DNA of 7,823 nt, taken from NCBI GenBank assembly GCA_946885665.1, contig CAMPGT010000190.1, positions 1 to 7,823 on the forward strand. The letters are read 5' to 3'. The stretch comes from an uncultured Chitinophagaceae bacterium (GTDB taxonomy: Bacteria > Bacteroidota > Bacteroidia > Chitinophagales > Chitinophagaceae). Shown one piece after another: positions 1 through 7,319 of this stretch. The notes below the pieces were generated by a model. The model searched no databases, was not told the DNA's origin, and was given only the letters and a program-made list of their open reading frames with translations. Position numbers and translations under genes: made by a program. The number at the start of each line of letters is the position of its first letter. The first letter of the stretch is position 1.

Positions 1-1
1 G

Positions 2-2020
2 TATGCGAATGAAGATTTTTTAAAGGTGCTCACCTTTCCGCTGTTGCGCGGTAGAATTGATGAGGTGCTGACCAGCCCGTCATCAATGGTTATTTCAGAA
101 AAGATGGCGATCGATTTCTTTGGATCAGTTGATAAGGCGATGGGACAGACCGTGCGATATATGGACCGTGACGATTTTAGCGTTGCAGGCGTGCTGGCCA
201 ATGTACCGGATCATTCCAGCCTGCAGTTTGACTACATTATCAACTGGCACATTTTTATGCAGCAGCGTCCGTGGTTTCAAAACTTTGGAAACACTGCGCC
301 TTTTACGACAATCCTGTTGAAAGACAATGCGGATCCCTCGCTGGTGCGCGCAAAAATAAAAGACTTCCTTGACAGCTATGACGTTGGAGAAGGACCAGGT
401 TACAAGCTTGAACTCGATATGCAGCGCTACGACGAGCAATATCTTTATTCGAATTTCAAGGACGGATATATTTCCGGCGGAAGGATAGAATATGTCCGGC
501 TTTTCAGTATAGTGGCTGTTTTCGTGTTATTGATAGCCTGCATCAATTTCATGAACCTGAGTACCGCACGCTCATTGAAAAGAGCCAAAGAAATTGGCGT
601 GCGCAAAGTAATCGGCGCCAACAAACGCATGCTTATTAAGCAGTTTATTACAGAAGCATTGTTTTTTTCATTTCTTGCTGTAATCGCTTCTGTGCTGGTG
701 GTGCGACTGTGCTTGCCGGCGTTTAACAACCTTACCGGAAAAAACATTGCTCTGCCATGGACAGCGTATGGATTCTGGCTTCAGTTACTCGGGATTGCCG
801 TTGGCTCCGGCTTACTTGCCGGAATGTATCCGGCGTGGTACGTATCCTCATTTGACCCGATAAAGGCAATAAAGGGGAATATAAAGTTCAGGCTCGACGC
901 TGTACTGTTTCGAAAAGGACTCATCGTCTTTCAGTTTACATTGTCGATATTTCTGATCGTTCTTACCATTGTGGTAGGCAAGCAGGTACGGTATATTCAA
1001 CAGAGAAACCTCGGCTTTGAAAGGGACAATCTTTTATACATACCGATCGAGGGAAACCTGGAGAGAAATTATGCTGTTTTCAGGGAGAAGGCGCAAAAGC
1101 TCACCGGAATAAAATCTGTGAGCCAGATGACGAGCGCGCCAACATCCATCGACTCCTGGACGACCTCCGTGCAGTGGGCAGGTAAGGATCCAAATGAAAA
1201 ACCTTCGTTCGCGCAGATTATGGTGGGACATGGGTTTGTCGAAACGATTGGTGGCCGGATGGTTGCCGGAAGAGATTTTTCTTCAAATTATTCGCACGAT
1301 TCCGCTGCATTCGTGATTAACGAAACGGCGTCGAAGAGGATTGGGTACGAGGAGCCGGTGAACAGCCCCCTCACATTTGCCGGTGTTAAAGGTTCTATTG
1401 TTGGCGTGGTGAAGGATTTTCATTTTCGTTCGGCACACGAGCCGATGCGGCCTCTGGTAATAAGGCTGAGTAAAGAATTAAGTTATGGCAATATACTTGT
1501 TAGGGTGGAAGCGGGTAAGACAGCAGTTGCCTTGCGAGGACTTACCGGACTTTGCCGTGAGTTGAATCCGAAGTTTCCCTTTACTTATCAGTTTGCCGAC
1601 GAGGCTTATGGAAAATTGTACGTGAGTGAAACCATCATCGGCACTTTGAGTAAATATTTTTCGGCACTGGCCATTGTTATTTCCTGCATGGGTTTGCTGG
1701 GTCTCGTTATGTTCAGCGCCGAGCTGCGTACCAAGGAGATTGGCATCAGGAAAGTATTGGGTGCAAGTGTTGCTTCTATACTTAGGTTACTGTCGAAAGA
1801 CGTCGCATTGCTAATCATCATCGCATTCTGCATTGCCACGCCGCTTTCCCTGTGGATAAGCAGTAATTGGTTGCTGTCTTTTGAAGATAGGGTGTCGGTA
1901 GGGTGGTGGACGTTCGTGATAGCGGGCATGGCCACGCTGTTGATCACCCTGGGTACCATAAGTGTACAGGTCATTAAATCTGCCATGTCAAATCCCGTCA
2001 CCTGTTTACGTTCTGAGTGA
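2..2020 (+). CDS. FtsX/MacB-type ABC transporter permease, 5' end outside window
   Basis: This is the inner-membrane subunit of a MacB-like ABC system; such proteins couple ATP hydrolysis by a separate ATPase to movement of a periplasmic domain, and the substrate cannot be told here. The frame is open to the left edge, and the residues before the first GTG (position 26) read YANEDFLKV, a usual stretch of the periplasmic MacB core, so the GTG is internal and about 100-130 residues are probably missing. Counting from that GTG: periplasmic core to about 155; membrane segments near 156-177, 208-231, 250-273 and 297-320; second periplasmic core about 325-540; membrane segments near 544-565, 592-612 and 627-650. 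The coupling motif appears twice, RAKEIGVRKVIGA (186-198) and RTKEIGIRKVLGA (568-580), showing the duplicated FtsX layout usual in Bacteroidota. No ATPase gene is in the window. The family call is firm; the substrate is unknown. Confidence 0.93.
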   Translation, partial: YANEDFLKVLTFPLLRGRIDEVLTSPSSMVISEKMAIDFFGSVDKAMGQTVRYMDRDDFSVAGVLANVPDHSSLQFDYIINWHIFMQQRPWFQNFGNTAPFTTILLKDNADPSLVRAKIKDFLDSYDVGEGPGYKLELDMQRYDEQYLYSNFKDGYISGGRIEYVRLFSIVAVFVLLIACINFMNLSTARSLKRAKEIGVRKVIGANKRMLIKQFITEALFFSFLAVIASVLVVRLCLPAFNNLTGKNIALPWTAYGFWLQLLGIAVGSGLLAGMYPAWYVSSFDPIKAIKGNIKFRLDAVLFRKGLIVFQFTLSIFLIVLTIVVGKQVRYIQQRNLGFERDNLLYIPIEGNLERNYAVFREKAQKLTGIKSVSQMTSAPTSIDSWTTSVQWAGKDPNEKPSFAQIMVGHGFVETIGGRMVAGRDFSSNYSHDSAAFVINETASKRIGYEEPVNSPLTFAGVKGSIVGVVKDFHFRSAHEPMRPLVIRLSKELSYGNILVRVEAGKTAVALRGLTGLCRELNPKFPFTYQFADEAYGKLYVSETIIGTLSKYFSALAIVISCMGLLGLVMFSAELRTKEIGIRKVLGASVASILRLLSKDVALLIIIAFCIATPLSLWISSNWLLSFEDRVSVGWWTFVIAGMATLLITLGTISVQVIKSAMSNPVTCLRSE

Positions 2021-2051
2021 CGTTATTGGATTCGCCGATCATCATTTCTTT

Positions 2052-2081
2052 TTTCTTAACGGTTCCCGCAACTTACATTTG
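2052..2081 (+). promoter_or_regulatory. Bacteroidota-type promoter before the CBM9-like gene
   Basis: TACATTTG at 2074-2081 matches the Bacteroidota -7 consensus TAnnTTTG exactly. TTTC at 2052-2055, 18 bases upstream, is a near match to the -33 TTTG. A transcript would begin around 2086-2090 and leave a leader of about 20 bases before the ATG at 2107. It lies in the 86-base gap after the permease stop, so the downstream gene probably has its own transcript. Confidence 0.5.
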
Positions 2082-2106
2082 AAAGATTCGAACCAAATTT
2101 CCCGGC

Positions 2107-2982
2107 ATGAAAGAAAGGATTTTGATGGCAATGGCTTTATTTTTTATGAGCACCAATACAGCCGTATATGGTCAACCGAATTATAAAAGCCAGGAGCGAT
2201 GCAAAGAAGAAGATATTCCGCATTATACTGCCCATAAAATCAGCAACTCGCTGACCGTTGATGGAAAACTGGATGAAGCCTTCTGGAAAAACGCTTCAAG
2301 GTCCAATTCGTTCAGAGATATGATCTCGGGCGCGGACACTTACCTGAACACCCACGCAGCCGTGCTGTGGGACGACCAAAATCTTTACATTGGCTATTGG
2401 ATAGAAGAGCCGCAGGTAACGGCTACGCTTACGGAAAGAGATGCGCCGATATACAAGGATAATGATGTCGAGTTATTCATTGCGGGACCCGATGGCTACT
2501 ATGAATTTGAGATCAATTCATTCGGAACCATATACGAAGTACTGTTCTTTTGGCTGGATGCCTATGAGAAAAAAGGCTATCACCATCGGCCCGAATTTAA
2601 CAGAAGTGCGGAGGGGGCAAAATTGTTTAATGGCGTGGGCTATAGGCATCCCAGGGGCCGCCGGATAGGTTTCTGGAAGTGGGATATGCCCGGTTTGCGG
2701 TCTGCTGTTCACATCGATGGAACCATCAATAATAACAAGGATAAGGATCGTGGTTGGACCGTTGAAATAGCCATTCCATGGGCTTCGTTGAAGATATTGG
2801 CCGAAGGAGATGGAAGAGCACTTCCGCCGGCCGAAGGTGACACCTGGCGCATGGACTTTTCGCGGTTTAATGTAAAGAAAGGAACGCCCGACGACGCGGG
2901 TGGCTGGGCATGGAGTCCGCACGGCGTATGGGATTCACACGTGCCGGAATGTTTTACTTATATCACATTTTCCGGCAAGTGA
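2107..2982 (+). CDS. Secreted carbohydrate-binding family 9-like protein
   Basis: This 291-residue protein is predicted to be exported and to bind sugars or polysaccharide through a CBM9-like (DOMON-type) beta-sandwich; no catalytic domain is visible. Residues 1-22 form a signal peptide (Lys/Arg start, hydrophobic core, likely cut after VYG). CBM9-like landmarks follow in order: LTVDGKLDEAFW (49-60), a DNDVELFI strand (118-125), EFEIN (133-137), GWTVEIAIPWASL (216-228), WRMDFSRFN (247-255), and the closing WSPHG...PECFTYITF block (269-288). The ATG at 2107 has no Shine-Dalgarno sequence, as is normal in this phylum; the ATG at 2125 would leave a shorter but still plausible signal peptide. There are no SusC/D or glycoside hydrolase genes in the window, so the ligand is not indicated. 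The one-domain form is common in Bacteroidota. The family is fairly sure; the sugar target is unknown. Confidence 0.85.
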   Translation: MKERILMAMALFFMSTNTAVYGQPNYKSQERCKEEDIPHYTAHKISNSLTVDGKLDEAFWKNASRSNSFRDMISGADTYLNTHAAVLWDDQNLYIGYWIEEPQVTATLTERDAPIYKDNDVELFIAGPDGYYEFEINSFGTIYEVLFFWLDAYEKKGYHHRPEFNRSAEGAKLFNGVGYRHPRGRRIGFWKWDMPGLRSAVHIDGTINNNKDKDRGWTVEIAIPWASLKILAEGDGRALPPAEGDTWRMDFSRFNVKKGTPDDAGGWAWSPHGVWDSHVPECFTYITFSGK

Positions 2983-2998
2983 TCAGGAAAATATAAAA

Positions 2999-3199
2999 AT
3001 GGCGCTTACCTACCATATCGAAAGAGATATCCGTTACAACCAGGGTCTTGAGAAAGGGCTTGAAAAAGCAACGGCCGGCAGAAACGCTGCCTTTGTTAAG
3101 TATCTTTTGCAACATACAGCACATTCCAGAGAAGAAATTGCGCAATTGGTCGGTGTACCCATCGAATTCGTCAGCAAAGTTAAAGCAGATTCGGACTGA
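2999..3199 (+). CDS. Small protein resembling the C-terminal tail of Rpn/PD-(D/E)XK transposase proteins
   Basis: A 66-residue ORF starts 16 bases after the CBM9-like stop, at an ATG set in an A-rich context (GGAAAATATAAAAATGG). The N-terminal half, with ERDIRYNQGLEKGLEKA (8-24), resembles the charged 'EGxEKG' linker of Rpn-family (PDDEXK_2) proteins. The C-terminal half, REEIAQLVGVPIEFVSKVK (residues 44-62), resembles the short helix-turn-helix-like end of those proteins. The nuclease domain that normally precedes this tail is absent; the same frame further upstream is only a shadow inside the CBM9-like gene. It could be a stand-alone small protein, perhaps like the small C-terminal Rpn products made by internal initiation, or a degraded remnant. 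The longer version from 2900 would overlap the CBM9-like gene by 83 bases and is not favoured. The likeness is from memory, and no function is assigned. Confidence 0.6.
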   Translation: MALTYHIERDIRYNQGLEKGLEKATAGRNAAFVKYLLQHTAHSREEIAQLVGVPIEFVSKVKADSD

Positions 3200-3219
3200 T
3201 CTTCTTGAAACCGGAGAAC

Positions 3220-5541
3220 TTAATTTGGCGCAACTGAAAGCGTATAGTCTATTATCTCGCCGTTCATACCTATTCCCTGCAATACGACCGATATCGGTTT
3301 GCTGCCAATAATACGAGAAGAAACTTTGGCGGTTCCGCTATCATCAGTCGTCAAATGAGGATTCCAGTAGATGGTTGTTCCGGCCGACGTATCCGCAACT
3401 GTCAAATGCGGGTTGCCATGAAATTCATCGGCGCTTTTGTAACCGCGGGCATACTGCTGAACAAAATTTCGCGGGCCGCGTGAAGCGTTCTTGTTTATTT
3501 TCACCCGAATAATATATCCTGTGTAATTGCTTCCGGTTATCATTACATTTTCTATTTCGTCGGTTCTGTACAACATTAAGTAATGGTACGGATTGACGCC
3601 GGTTTTGTGTTCGTCTACATCGAATCCGTCAATCAGGAGTCTGACGCCGGCGCCGCTTGTCGTCACCCACATCATTGAACCATCGCCGAATGTTACCGGC
3701 TTTAAAAAAGGCAGCCCGATGGCATAGGCCGACACAAACTGAGACGCCGGGAGGTTTAGGTCGTCCTTGCCGGGTGTTACCAGAATACTGCCTGCTCCTA
3801 CCGCCCTTACCTTGTTTTGAACTCCCTTCACGATCACTTTTTCAAGCAGTTCATATCTGTCATCACCTGCATCTGTATCGAAATTAACGGCTTTTCGTTC
3901 GGACAGGCAACGCGCAACAAGCAACTTCAGCGTGGTATCGGCAGGGGGAACATCGACAGCATCATACAGTTCAACGTCTATCGGCCGGACCTTGCCTTTT
4001 TTATCCTGATACTGCCAAACCAACAATGTACTGTCACCATATCCGATATCCTGTAACCGGAAGTTTCCATTTGTATCGATCTCTGCTGTATAAATTCCTT
4101 TGTAGTTGCGGTCATCGATAACCAATGTTATGACACCTTCACCGACGGTTTTTTTGGAGTTTGCGAACTTAGCCTTACCTCGGAGTGTAAGGCCGGCCTC
4201 GGGCCGAAACGGCATGTTTCCAACGGTGTGGGTCAGGTCTGTTTTTCTTAAGTCGTGCGTAAGCATTACAAGATCGACAATAAAATTGTTGCGGGCTGTT
4301 GGTGAACCGATGATTTCAGCAGGTATTTCAACTGGCGTTTTTGAGTCCGACATTAAAAGCAGGTAGGCGAAGATGTTGTTGTTGCGGTTTGTTTTAGGAA
4401 GAGAACTGTCATAGCCTGCAGCTATCGACATCGCCAGGGAAGCAGGGTGCGTTCCGGCGTACGCCGATTGAAGATCCAGGAACAGCGAGTCGCCCCGGAT
4501 GCTTTGTTGCAGTTGAATATAATTTTGGTTGATGTTATTAATGAATATCATTCTTTCACAAACGGTCGAATCTGAATCGTCGAGAAGCGTAAGCTGAATA
4601 ACTCCTGATGGAAGCGCCGCTTTGCTGATCGTGAATTCGCCATGTGTGCTATTCAGGATCAAGTGGCTTCGATAGCAAATTTCGTTAGCAGTCACGCCAA
4701 TTAAGGTAAACGCTTTATTTATGTTGTTGATGGTGGCGTTAATCGCCAGGAATATATTTTCGGAGCCGCTGTTGTTGACATTCATTACAACGCCGGTCTT
4801 CTCCGCAGCGGGCAATTCAAATGTTTTACCCGACGACAGCCGGAAGCTATATTGTGCTTTGCCGGGAACATAAGGAAATACGGCCATGCCGCCATAGGTT
4901 GTTTCAAGGCGGTTGATTGTCGTTCCCCGCTCGTCTATGATGTCTCCTGCAACCTCCACACCTTCTCCATTTTCATTTGAAACGCGTATCGCCATTCTCG
5001 TTTCGATGCCTTCAACCAGGCTGCCTCCTTCCGGGAAAAAGTCAACATGTGTTGCGTTGTTCGGCGAACTCGCAGACTGCCCGGACATAGCAGGGGAGTC
5101 TCCGCTAACGTTGAAGAGTTGCTTAAAAAAGAAGGCCGCATCCTGGTTTCTCATCCAGCGCGTATAGGCCCGTGCGATATAAATTCCGGATGAAACGTGG
5201 TGAGAGAAGGTGAAGTTACCTTCGGCCTGCCCATTGATAACCCGCAGTTTTTGCTGTTCTATCAGATTAAAATGCCGGTCAAGCCAATCGACATACAACA
5301 CGCCCGAAACATTTGACGGTTGATATGCCGTTCCGGTCACTACATAAGCCTTAAACCAGCAACTGTCACCGAATTGATAGCGAGAGCGGTCAAAATGAAG
5401 ATATACCTTCTCCACCGGTGAGGTACTATCAGCACCTTCCGGGAGCGGTCGTTTAGTGGCCGCGAAGCTATCCTGTCCGGATGCCGCAAGATTCCAACAG
5501 CAAAGAAATAGCAAACTGGTGTATGGTTTGCAAAGAGCCAA
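3220..5541 (-). CDS. Secreted macroglobulin-like (MG2) protein with a TonB-plug-like domain and no barrel
   Basis: This 773-residue exported protein belongs to the Bacteroidota group often annotated as 'TonB-dependent receptor plug domain-containing' or 'MG2 domain' proteins; their role is poorly known. Residues 1-23 form a signal peptide (likely cut near ASG/QD). An MG2-like domain begins at EKVYLHFDRSRYQFGDSCWF (44-63) and runs to about 146. A second macroglobulin-like beta domain starts at DFFPEGGSLVEG (167-178). A carboxypeptidase-regulatory-like segment starts near 451 (LTLRGKAKF). A plug-like region at about 590-685 contains LLIDGFDVDE (635-644) and DEIENVMITG (661-670). The end, from TIYWNPHLTTDDSGTAKV (723-740), matches the closing beta domain of such proteins. 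There is no outer-membrane barrel. The start is TTG: the frame has no ATG between it and the stop at 5551-5553. It lies 68 bases downstream of arsC on the same strand, so read-through from the ars genes is possible. Its end faces the + strand small gene, 20 bases away. Confidence 0.82.
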   Translation of the reverse strand: MALCKPYTSLLFLCCWNLAASGQDSFAATKRPLPEGADSTSPVEKVYLHFDRSRYQFGDSCWFKAYVVTGTAYQPSNVSGVLYVDWLDRHFNLIEQQKLRVINGQAEGNFTFSHHVSSGIYIARAYTRWMRNQDAAFFFKQLFNVSGDSPAMSGQSASSPNNATHVDFFPEGGSLVEGIETRMAIRVSNENGEGVEVAGDIIDERGTTINRLETTYGGMAVFPYVPGKAQYSFRLSSGKTFELPAAEKTGVVMNVNNSGSENIFLAINATINNINKAFTLIGVTANEICYRSHLILNSTHGEFTISKAALPSGVIQLTLLDDSDSTVCERMIFINNINQNYIQLQQSIRGDSLFLDLQSAYAGTHPASLAMSIAAGYDSSLPKTNRNNNIFAYLLLMSDSKTPVEIPAEIIGSPTARNNFIVDLVMLTHDLRKTDLTHTVGNMPFRPEAGLTLRGKAKFANSKKTVGEGVITLVIDDRNYKGIYTAEIDTNGNFRLQDIGYGDSTLLVWQYQDKKGKVRPIDVELYDAVDVPPADTTLKLLVARCLSERKAVNFDTDAGDDRYELLEKVIVKGVQNKVRAVGAGSILVTPGKDDLNLPASQFVSAYAIGLPFLKPVTFGDGSMMWVTTSGAGVRLLIDGFDVDEHKTGVNPYHYLMLYRTDEIENVMITGSNYTGYIIRVKINKNASRGPRNFVQQYARGYKSADEFHGNPHLTVADTSAGTTIYWNPHLTTDDSGTAKVSSRIIGSKPISVVLQGIGMNGEIIDYTLSVAPN

Positions 5542-5609
5542 CGGTAGCGTTTACAAACAATATAACGAAATTGATTGTACTTCCGGGGCGATATTTATAC
5601 TATTCGCGT

Positions 5610-6023
5610 CTATAAGTGCTCTTTAACGAAAGCGGCAGCGTATTCCTTAATCATGTTCCGCACGCTCCTGAATGATTCTTTTATCTCCGCTTCACTACCT
5701 GTGGCTTTGGCGGGATCCGGAAAGTTTTGATGAAATTGTTTTGCCGTCGAAGGAAATACCGGGCATCGTTCCCTGGCACTATCACATACCGTGATGATAT
5801 AGTCGAAATCGATGTGCCGGTATTCGTCCAGATGATTAGAAGTGTGATCGGATATATCTATACCCTCCTCCTTCATTGCAGCAATGGCCCTGGGATTTAC
5901 GCCATGCGTTTCGACGCCGGCGCTGTAAATTGCTGCGTTTTCGCCGGCAAAATGTCTCAGGTAGCCTTCGGCGATTTGGCTGCGACAACTATTTCCCGTG
6001 CAAAGAATTAATATCTTTTTCAT
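5610..6023 (-). CDS. arsC: Arsenate reductase, thioredoxin-coupled low-molecular-weight phosphatase type
   Basis: This cytoplasmic enzyme reduces arsenate to arsenite by a three-cysteine relay. The 137-residue length is normal. The phosphatase-like loop C8-TGNSC-R14 gives the CX5R anion-binding site at the N-terminus. The two further relay cysteines are Cys80 and Cys87 (ITVCDSARERC), and the catalytic Asp-Pro is D103-P104. The spacing Cys8-Cys80-Cys87-Asp103 matches the Staphylococcus aureus ArsC residues 10-82-89-105 with a constant shift of two, which supports a working thioredoxin-dependent reductase over a tyrosine phosphatase. The ATG at 6023 follows arsM with a 43-base gap, so the two are probably co-transcribed. 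Its arsenite product is the substrate for the upstream ArsM. I see no internal defect. Confidence 0.95.
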   Translation of the reverse strand: MKKILILCTGNSCRSQIAEGYLRHFAGENAAIYSAGVETHGVNPRAIAAMKEEGIDISDHTSNHLDEYRHIDFDYIITVCDSARERCPVFPSTAKQFHQNFPDPAKATGSEAEIKESFRSVRNMIKEYAAAFVKEHL

Positions 6024-6066
6024 TTACTGTCGGATGGGAGGTGCCAGGTGGTGTTAATCACACCGT

Positions 6067-6918
6067 TTATTCATTGCAGCAGTCGGGCCCGCAGCAGCTT
6101 TTCGCTTCCTGCGTTGGCTTCTCTGCATATACGGTGATACTGTATATTCCGGTATTGCTGTTTCTGAATGCCTCCAGTTCACGGGAAGAAAGATACTGCA
6201 ACAGGATATCATCGGGAATGTTAATTGCTTTTTCTTTTTGAACAGTGATGTTCGTGAATCCGGTTGTCTTGATGAATTCGAGGTAATGATCTTTCTGGAT
6301 TGCTCCCGACACACAGCCTGCGTACATCTCAGCAGCCTGCTGAAGGGACGCGGGCAGATTTCCTTCCAAAACAATATCTGAAATACTGAAATGGGCACCC
6401 GGTTTTAACACCCGAAAGATTTCTTGTATAACAGCTTGCTTGTTGGGTACCAGGTTCAGGACGCAATTGCTCACAATTACATCCGCAATATTGTCTGAAA
6501 CCGGCATGTGTTCGATGTCTCCCTGCCTGAACTCAACATTATTGAAACCCAGCTTTTCCGCGTTCTGCCTCGCTTTTTCGACCATGGCCGGCGTGAAATC
6601 GATTCCCATCACTTTTCCCGTTTCCCCTGTTTCATTACGGGCGATAAAGGCGTCATTGCCGGCGCCGGAACCGAGGTCAATTACCACATCTCCTTTTTTG
6701 ATTTTCGCAAACTGGGTGGGCAATCCGCATCCCAGGCCGAGATCTGCCTCCGGGTTGTACCCCTCCACAGCGCTGTAGTCGTCGGTCATTATATTATAGA
6801 CTTCTGTGGAACAGCAACCGGAACCGCAGCAGGAGGCGGTGTTGTCAGACTTTTCCTGCGAAGCAATGGCGCTGTATTTTTGCCTTACCATTTCCTTTAT
6901 TTCGTTATCCGTGTTCAT
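6067..6918 (-). CDS. arsM: Arsenite S-adenosylmethionine methyltransferase
   Basis: This cytoplasmic enzyme transfers methyl groups from S-adenosylmethionine to arsenite, giving methylated and partly volatile arsenicals. It has 283 residues, a normal bacterial length. The SAM-binding motif I is DLGSGAGND (81-89), followed by the acidic strand GIDFTPAMV (105-113). The conserved As(III)-binding cysteines are seen at Cys64 (LGLGCGLP), Cys152 (SNCVLNL) and Cys202 (AGCVSGA), matching the cysteines described for the algal ArsM enzymes. An extra cysteine cluster CCGSGCC (30-36) lies before the core, and another, CCGPDCC (275-281), lies at the C-terminus. The ATG at 6918 sits 18 bases from a candidate operator. 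There is a 51-base gap from arsR, so it may be read from the arsR promoter and also from a weak site of its own (TTTG at 6965-6962, 19 bases, then TA at 6942). A 5-bp hairpin at its stop has no T-run. Confidence 0.96.
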   Translation of the reverse strand: MNTDNEIKEMVRQKYSAIASQEKSDNTASCCGSGCCSTEVYNIMTDDYSAVEGYNPEADLGLGCGLPTQFAKIKKGDVVIDLGSGAGNDAFIARNETGETGKVMGIDFTPAMVEKARQNAEKLGFNNVEFRQGDIEHMPVSDNIADVIVSNCVLNLVPNKQAVIQEIFRVLKPGAHFSISDIVLEGNLPASLQQAAEMYAGCVSGAIQKDHYLEFIKTTGFTNITVQKEKAINIPDDILLQYLSSRELEAFRNSNTGIYSITVYAEKPTQEAKSCCGPDCCNE

Positions 6919-6936
6919 AATCGTTAATTTTTATTT

Positions 6937-6952
6937 ATTGTAATATTGCGAT
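6937..6952. promoter_or_regulatory. Candidate ArsR operator in the arsR-arsM gap
   Basis: The 16 bases ATTGTAATATTGCGAT read ATCGCAATATTACAAT on the other strand and form an imperfect palindrome around AATATT. They match the near-palindrome at the arsR start in 15 of 16 positions in that orientation. The site lies 18 bases upstream of the arsM ATG and overlaps the place where the -7 part of a weak arsM promoter would fall. The ArsR assignment is inferred from position and duplication. Confidence 0.6.
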
Positions 6953-6969
6953 GAATTAATGCAAAAAAA

Positions 6970-7299
6970 TTAACAGCAGCTATCCTTGCTCAAATAGGGC
7001 AGGAAGAAACTGTCGAAAGCCGTTTTATATTGTTTCCATACTTTGGGATCAATGCAGTAGCAAACGCTCGTGCCCTCAATGGTTCCCTGGATCAGGCCTA
7101 CATTTTTCAGCTCTTTCAGGTGTTGGCTGATCGTTGCCTGCGCCAATCCCAATTCTTCAACAAGGTCACCGCAAATACAGGCCTGTGCCTTTACTAAATG
7201 CTGTATAATGGCTATCCTGGCGGGATGAGCTAAAGCCTTCATCATTTGGGCCAACCTGTTTTGCTTGTCGTTGAATATCTCTGTTTTCGTCAGTCCCAT
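6970..7299 (-). CDS. arsR: ArsR-family metalloid-responsive transcriptional repressor
   Basis: This dimeric winged-helix repressor should release ars promoter DNA when it binds arsenite or antimonite. From the preferred start (ATG at 7299, beginning MGLTKTEIF) it has 109 residues; the first ATG at 7323 would give 117. Using the longer numbering: MKALAHPARIAIIQHL (28-43) is the usual ArsR opening; Cys49 and Cys51 in ACICGDL form the CxC inducer site seen in classical ArsR proteins; the recognition helix is in LAQATISQHLKELKNVGLI (60-78); Cys88, Cys90 and the C-terminal Cys116-Cys117 are further possible ligands. The shorter start is chosen because a near-palindromic site (7304-7319) and the promoter's -7 element lie inside codons 2-7 of the longer form, so transcription should begin after 7323. 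arsM and arsC follow on the same strand. The repressor role is near certain; the inducer is inferred from the CxC and the neighbours. Confidence 0.93.
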   Translation of the reverse strand: MGLTKTEIFNDKQNRLAQMMKALAHPARIAIIQHLVKAQACICGDLVEELGLAQATISQHLKELKNVGLIQGTIEGTSVCYCIDPKVWKQYKTAFDSFFLPYLSKDSCC

Positions 7300-7303
7300 A
7301 TCT

Positions 7304-7319
7304 ATCGCAATATTACGAT
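7304..7319. promoter_or_regulatory. Candidate ArsR operator at the arsR promoter
   Basis: ATCGCAATATTACGAT is a 16-bp palindrome with a single mismatched symmetric pair (positions 5 and 12). It covers the -7 element TAATATTG of the arsR promoter on the - strand and ends four bases before the preferred arsR ATG. Binding there would block RNA polymerase, so autorepression is expected. A 15/16 copy lies before arsM. The site is seen directly; the binding protein is inferred. Confidence 0.68.

Noticed and set aside
2900..3199. A 99-residue version of the Rpn-tail ORF starting at 2900
   Set aside because: The first 33 codons overlap the CBM9-like gene in another frame and show no family likeness; the ATG at 2999 gives a clean start.
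3200..3219. Bidirectional terminator between the converging genes
   Set aside because: Only a 4-bp TTCT/AGAA pairing is visible in the 20-base gap, with no T-run.
150..5182. The 12-mer CCGTGCGATATA present near 155 and again near 5170
   Set aside because: Both copies lie inside unrelated coding regions on the two strands with no shared flanks; chance is the simplest account.
6050..6064. Inverted repeat GGTGT-TAATC-ACACC at the end of arsM as a terminator
   Set aside because: The stem is only 5 bp and no T-run follows on the - strand. It might affect mRNA processing but does not look like a stop for transcription before arsC.
6508..6927. A 139-residue ORF on the + strand opposite arsM
   Set aside because: It is the reverse-strand shadow of arsM, whose motifs are unmistakable; the translated sequence has no recognisable domain.
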